64,000 nt of DNA from Acidobacteriota bacterium (lineage in GTDB: Bacteria > Acidobacteriota > UBA6911). Shown one piece after another: positions 61,072 to 64,000 of this stretch (within the stretch, counting starts at the first letter, position 1; each line of letters opens with the position of its first letter). Location: the NCBI GenBank assembly GCA_012719455.1, contig JAAYAJ010000031.1, forward strand, positions 25,105-89,104, given 5' to 3'. The position numbers were made by a program, and so were the translations under genes. The notes beneath the pieces were generated by a model. The model was not told the DNA's origin and did no database searches. It saw only the letters and a list, made by a program, of their open reading frames with translations.

Positions 61072-63048
61072 TCAAGGCGTTTTCGCTGCCGGCGGCAGGA
61101 TCCCCTTCCGCCTGGAGCTGTGATCGCGGCCCAGGAAATAGTTGATCCAGGAGGAGGTGTGCCACAGTTCCCAGTCGCACGGGGGGACAATGGCGGCGGC
61201 GATCTCCTGCTCCCGTCCCTCCGATTTCAGGCGCCGGTAGGCGCGTACCCAGATGCACTCGATCTCCCCGGGGTACACCTCGCACCACCCCTCGTAGCTG
61301 CCGCCGCAGGGGGCGTTGCGCTGGTCCTTGGGACACTGGGACACCGGGCAGAGATAGGCGGCGTCAAAGAGGGCGCAGTCGCCGCAATCCTTGCAGGTGT
61401 AGAGGCTGTTCTTGCCGCAGCGCTCGACCCGGTGCAGCGCCCCTTTCCAGAAGGGGGAGCGGTCGATCCGGGCCATCAGCTTCCGGACGGGACGGAACAG
61501 GGGACCTGTCTGTTCGAACACCGCCGAATGGACCGCCTGGGAAACCCGGTAGATCGCGGGCCGGGACGGGGGCTGGGTCCGGCGCGCGGGAACGTCGGTG
61601 TTCAGCCCGGTCCGGGCGTCCCGCTCGAACAGGTAAAACCCCTTGTCCTGTGCATAGTCGAACTCCGGGACCAGGTCCATCCAGCGGGCCGCCAGTTCTT
61701 CCCCCCGGGCGACGATATACTCCACGCTTTCGAAGGGGAGCCCCTGGCCGCTGATGTAGGCGCCCTTGTATCCCATTCCCTTGGCCAGTGCATACATTTT
61801 GGCCGCCCGGTCCAGGCGCGCCTGCTTCCCCTTGTCCGCGCCCGCCGATTCGGTCGCGATCTCGTCGAGCAGCTTCCGGGTCACCACGCAGCCGGGGATG
61901 CGGTTGGCGTTCATGGTGCGCGCTACCGGGTGCGACAGGACGTAGATGCCCGCCAGCACCGGCAGCGGTCGGTCCTGCTGTTTCAGCCACTGCAGCATTT
62001 CGTGCATCTTGCGCGCGTCGTACCCCACCTGGGTGATGGCGAAGTCCGCCCCGGCCCGGATCTTTTTCTGCAGCTTGAAATACTGCCCCATGACCTCCGC
62101 CTCCATCTGCTTGAAGGGGGAGAAGGCGACGCCGCTATAGAAGCTGGCGGGTGCCAGCCGTACCGGTTTGCGCATGATTTCGCGCACCATGCCGCGGTTC
62201 ATCTCCGCGATCAACCGCAGCCCGTTGACCGAATCGAGGTCGAACACCGGCTTGGATTTACCCATGAAGCCCAGGTTGGAGGGATAATCGCCGGTCAGGA
62301 CGAGCACGTTGTGGATGGACAGCGCGGCCAACTGGAACAGGAGGCTCTCGGCCTGGTTCCGGCTGCGGTCGCGCATGGCGACGTGCACGAGGGGCTCCAC
62401 TCCCGACTTGCGGATCTCGGCGCAGAGGATGTCGGTGGCGATGGCGGGGTTGCCGCCCGGGTTGTCGGTGATGCTGACGGCGCACACTTTGCCGCTCGCC
62501 GCCGCCTGGCGCGCATTCTCCAGCACCGTTTCCTGCCGGGTTTCGAACGCGCCCGGGCCTGGGATCTGCTCCCAGACCAGGCAGAAGGCGTCCGGGTCCG
62601 TCATCGCGCGCCTGAACGGGTTTCCCCTGGCTGCCATTTTTTCTGCGAACGCGGTCCTGAGCCCGGCGACGAGCGGGTCGATCGGCAGAAAGGGGCTTTC
62701 GGCTCCCGAAGCCAGCACGTGCCCCCCGAGACGCAGGTCCAGGTTCTCGTCCCCCAGCACCCGGTGGGTGTTGTCGGCGAGGTTCCGCTCCAGCACCAGG
62801 AGCGCGGCGTGGTGCGAGATCCACCCCTGCTGCAGCCGGCGGTAGAGCCGGGCGACGCTCCCGGGAGGGTCGAGTTCGCCGATCAGGATGATGTCCGGCC
62901 GGGCGTCCCCGATCATGCGGAGGCCTTCCGTCTCCCCCGCGGCGAAATCCACCCTGATCCCCGGTTCGGCCGCCTGGCGTGCGATCTCGGCGGTCAGGGG
63001 GTTTTGACTGATCACCAGCAGGTTCGGAGTCGGATTGATCGAGCTCAT
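61072..63048 (-). CDS. metF: Pseudo-receiver / methylenetetrahydrofolate reductase / MetV fusion
   Basis: 658 aa in three parts. Residues 1-120 look like a response-regulator receiver fold (NLLVISQNPLTAEIARQA, RPDIILIGELD) in which the phospho-acceptor Asp position reads Gly. Residues 150-460 form the MTHFR TIM barrel (VCAVSITDNPGGNPAIATDI, NVLVLTGDYPS, FAITQVGYDARKM). Residues 530-640 are the MetV/MTHFR C-terminal domain with many cysteines (CKDCGDCALF, CPVSQCPKDQRNAPCGGSYE), a zinc or Fe-S module that in acetogens is a separate MetV subunit. It would reduce methylene-THF to methyl-THF, probably with a low-potential or NADH electron donor. ATG 63048 has no clear ribosome site. Confidence 0.88.
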   Translation of the reverse strand: MSSINPTPNLLVISQNPLTAEIARQAAEPGIRVDFAAGETEGLRMIGDARPDIILIGELDPPGSVARLYRRLQQGWISHHAALLVLERNLADNTHRVLGDENLDLRLGGHVLASGAESPFLPIDPLVAGLRTAFAEKMAARGNPFRRAMTDPDAFCLVWEQIPGPGAFETRQETVLENARQAAASGKVCAVSITDNPGGNPAIATDILCAEIRKSGVEPLVHVAMRDRSRNQAESLLFQLAALSIHNVLVLTGDYPSNLGFMGKSKPVFDLDSVNGLRLIAEMNRGMVREIMRKPVRLAPASFYSGVAFSPFKQMEAEVMGQYFKLQKKIRAGADFAITQVGYDARKMHEMLQWLKQQDRPLPVLAGIYVLSHPVARTMNANRIPGCVVTRKLLDEIATESAGADKGKQARLDRAAKMYALAKGMGYKGAYISGQGLPFESVEYIVARGEELAARWMDLVPEFDYAQDKGFYLFERDARTGLNTDVPARRTQPPSRPAIYRVSQAVHSAVFEQTGPLFRPVRKLMARIDRSPFWKGALHRVERCGKNSLYTCKDCGDCALFDAAYLCPVSQCPKDQRNAPCGGSYEGWCEVYPGEIECIWVRAYRRLKSEGREQEIAAAIVPPCDWELWHTSSWINYFLGRDHSSRRKGILPPAAKTP

Positions 63049-63109
63049 AGGCTACAGATTGCCACAGGTCCCCCGAAAAACACAATTTCCCCGTAGGGCT
63101 CCTGTCCGG

Positions 63110-63115
63110 TAAACT
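63110..63115 (+). promoter_or_regulatory. -10 element placed for a leaderless transcript (tatD)
   Basis: TAAACT lies 7 nt before ATG 63123, with no ribosome site. Same pattern as 50352 and 52183. Confidence 0.4.
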
Positions 63116-63122
63116 GGCCGTC

Positions 63123-63935
63123 ATGATTTTCGACACGCACTGCCACGGGTACTGGAGGGGACTGAGGGACCGGCGCGAGGAGGTGCGGCGGAACATGCTC
63201 GCCGCAGGGGTTGTCCGGTCGATCCAGATCGGGGCCGATTACGCGAGCAGCCTCCAGGCGCTCGAGCTCGCCCGGGACTGGGGGGAGCACACCTGGTGCA
63301 CGGCGGGGATTCACCCCACCGACTGTCAGGAATGCGCGCCCGGATCGATTCCCGGGTGGATGGAGAAGCTCGAGGAAACGGCGCGGGGGAATCGCGACAA
63401 GGTGGTAGGGATCGGGGAAACCGGCTTGGACTACTACCACCTGGTGCCCGGGAAGGAAGAGGAGGGGAAGAGGGTGCAGCGGGAATTTTTCGCCGCCCAG
63501 GCGGAATTGGCACGGAGCCTGGACCTGGCCCTGGTCATTCACACCCGGGACGCCGCCGCCGACATGCTCGCGCTCATGCGTACCCTGCCGATCGGGCGGG
63601 CTGTCATCCACTGCTACAGCCAGGACCCCGCATTCGCGCGGACGCTGATGGCACTCCCCGGAGAGATCTACTTTTCGTTTTCCGGGGTCCTGACCTACAA
63701 AAACGCCCGTTTGGTGCAGCAGACGGCCCGGGAACTGCCCCTCGACCGCATCCTGCTGGAGACCGACGCCCCCTTTCTGCCGCCGCAGGCTGTGCGCAAC
63801 CGGGTGAGCGTCAATGAACCGGCCTTTACCCGGCATATCCTGGATTTCCTGCAAACGCTCCGGGACGAGCCGACCGGGGAGGTCGAGCAGGCGGTTTGGG
63901 ACAACTCCAACCGGGCTTTCCGGATTCCCGCGTAA
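63123..63935 (+). CDS. TatD-family metal-dependent DNase/hydrolase
   Basis: 270-aa amidohydrolase barrel. FDTHCHGYW (metal His pair), VVGIGETGLDYYHLV (bridging Glu), LVIHTRDAAADMLAL, AVIHCYSQDPAFA and LLETDAPFLPPQAVR (last metal Asp) are the ordered TatD signatures. Homologues are 3'-exonucleases or D-aminoacyl-tRNA deacylase-like hydrolases. It is divergent from the MTHFR fusion. ATG 63123 is 7 nt after a TAAACT element. Confidence 0.92.
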   Translation: MIFDTHCHGYWRGLRDRREEVRRNMLAAGVVRSIQIGADYASSLQALELARDWGEHTWCTAGIHPTDCQECAPGSIPGWMEKLEETARGNRDKVVGIGETGLDYYHLVPGKEEEGKRVQREFFAAQAELARSLDLALVIHTRDAAADMLALMRTLPIGRAVIHCYSQDPAFARTLMALPGEIYFSFSGVLTYKNARLVQQTARELPLDRILLETDAPFLPPQAVRNRVSVNEPAFTRHILDFLQTLRDEPTGEVEQAVWDNSNRAFRIPA

Positions 63936-63963
63936 CCGACGCCGGTTTCCGGCGGCGGCTATA

Positions 63964-64000
63964 ATGAAATTGATACGGCATGGGGAACCGGATGCTCCGG
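63964..64000 (+). CDS. Possible start of a gene cut by the window edge
   Basis: ATG 63964 opens MKLIRHGEPDAP, which resembles the first residues of fumarylacetoacetate-hydrolase-family proteins or, less well, histidine phosphatases. Only 12 codons are visible. There is no ribosome site, and TATAAT at 63960-63965 overlaps the ATG; if that is a -10, the true start lies further downstream. Confidence 0.3.
   Translation, partial: MKLIRHGEPDAP

Noticed and set aside
1..64000. CRISPR arrays, tRNA/rRNA genes, insertion sequences, prophage
   Set aside because: No regularly spaced repeats, no cloverleaf-like arms with conserved tRNA boxes, and no transposase, integrase or structural phage protein among the frames; the holin-family name at 40486 refers to a chromosomal family.

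Overview
The window is about 64 kb of GC-rich, densely coding bacterial chromosome with 42 protein genes, one gene remnant and one gene cut at each edge. It has no rRNA, tRNA, CRISPR, transposase, integrase or phage genes, and no recognisable DNA-binding regulator. The content points to an anaerobe with good exported enzymes: a group 3b [NiFe] hydrogenase, an aldehyde:ferredoxin oxidoreductase, a glycyl radical enzyme with its activase, folate one-carbon genes, a tetraheme cytochrome and an OmpA-type outer-membrane protein. The secreted type B carboxylesterases and the overall mix suggest Acidobacteriota, but this is inference from memory of families, not from a phylogenetic marker.

Layout. 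1-9.8 kb: a type B carboxylesterase cut by the window edge, then four paralogous exported two-domain esterases (one on the minus strand, three in a row on the plus strand). 9.9-15.9 kb: an AddAB-like helicase/nuclease pair. 16-28.6 kb: an accessory region rich in flavoenzymes, NTF2-like proteins and hydrolases (flavodoxin-like protein, Old Yellow Enzyme family reductase, FMN reductase, second carboxylesterase, Tat-exported fumarate-reductase-like flavoprotein, YwbE, TraB). 28.6-33.6 kb: a probable exported selenoprotein of the UGSC family interrupted by an in-frame UGA, a membrane-anchored coiled-coil protein, a thioesterase/DUF4126 pair and an OmpA protein. 33.8-37.8 kb: a cupin / glycyl-radical activase / glycyl radical enzyme operon behind a near-consensus promoter. 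38-44.8 kb: RelA, a small membrane protein and gcvPB-gcvPA-gcvT. 45-53 kb: a POT peptide transporter, a DUF3943 protein, an AOR-family enzyme and a polyprenyl-phosphate-mannose synthase with a GT39 transferase. 53-57.4 kb: hydBGDA hydrogenase operon with its protease. 57.6-64 kb: OPT transporter, tetraheme cytochrome, an uncharacterised protein, a pseudo-receiver/MTHFR/MetV fusion and TatD.

How they fit. Peptide uptake (POT, OPT) and glycine cleavage would feed reduced ferredoxin, NAD(P)H and methylene-THF into the AOR, the NADP-linked hydrogenase and the MetF-MetV fusion. The glycyl radical operon probably acts on a carboxylic or aromatic substrate whose identity cannot be read from the sequence. 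The exported esterases, Tat flavoprotein and cytochrome suggest breakdown or reduction of small organic molecules in the envelope.

The best leads are the UGA-containing UGSC-family gene, with a U-W-G-C redox motif and a good bacterial SECIS-like hairpin, and the glycyl radical operon, whose enzyme has Cys-Val-Tyr where many lyases and dehydratases have Cys-Val-Glu and which carries a dedicated cupin gene.
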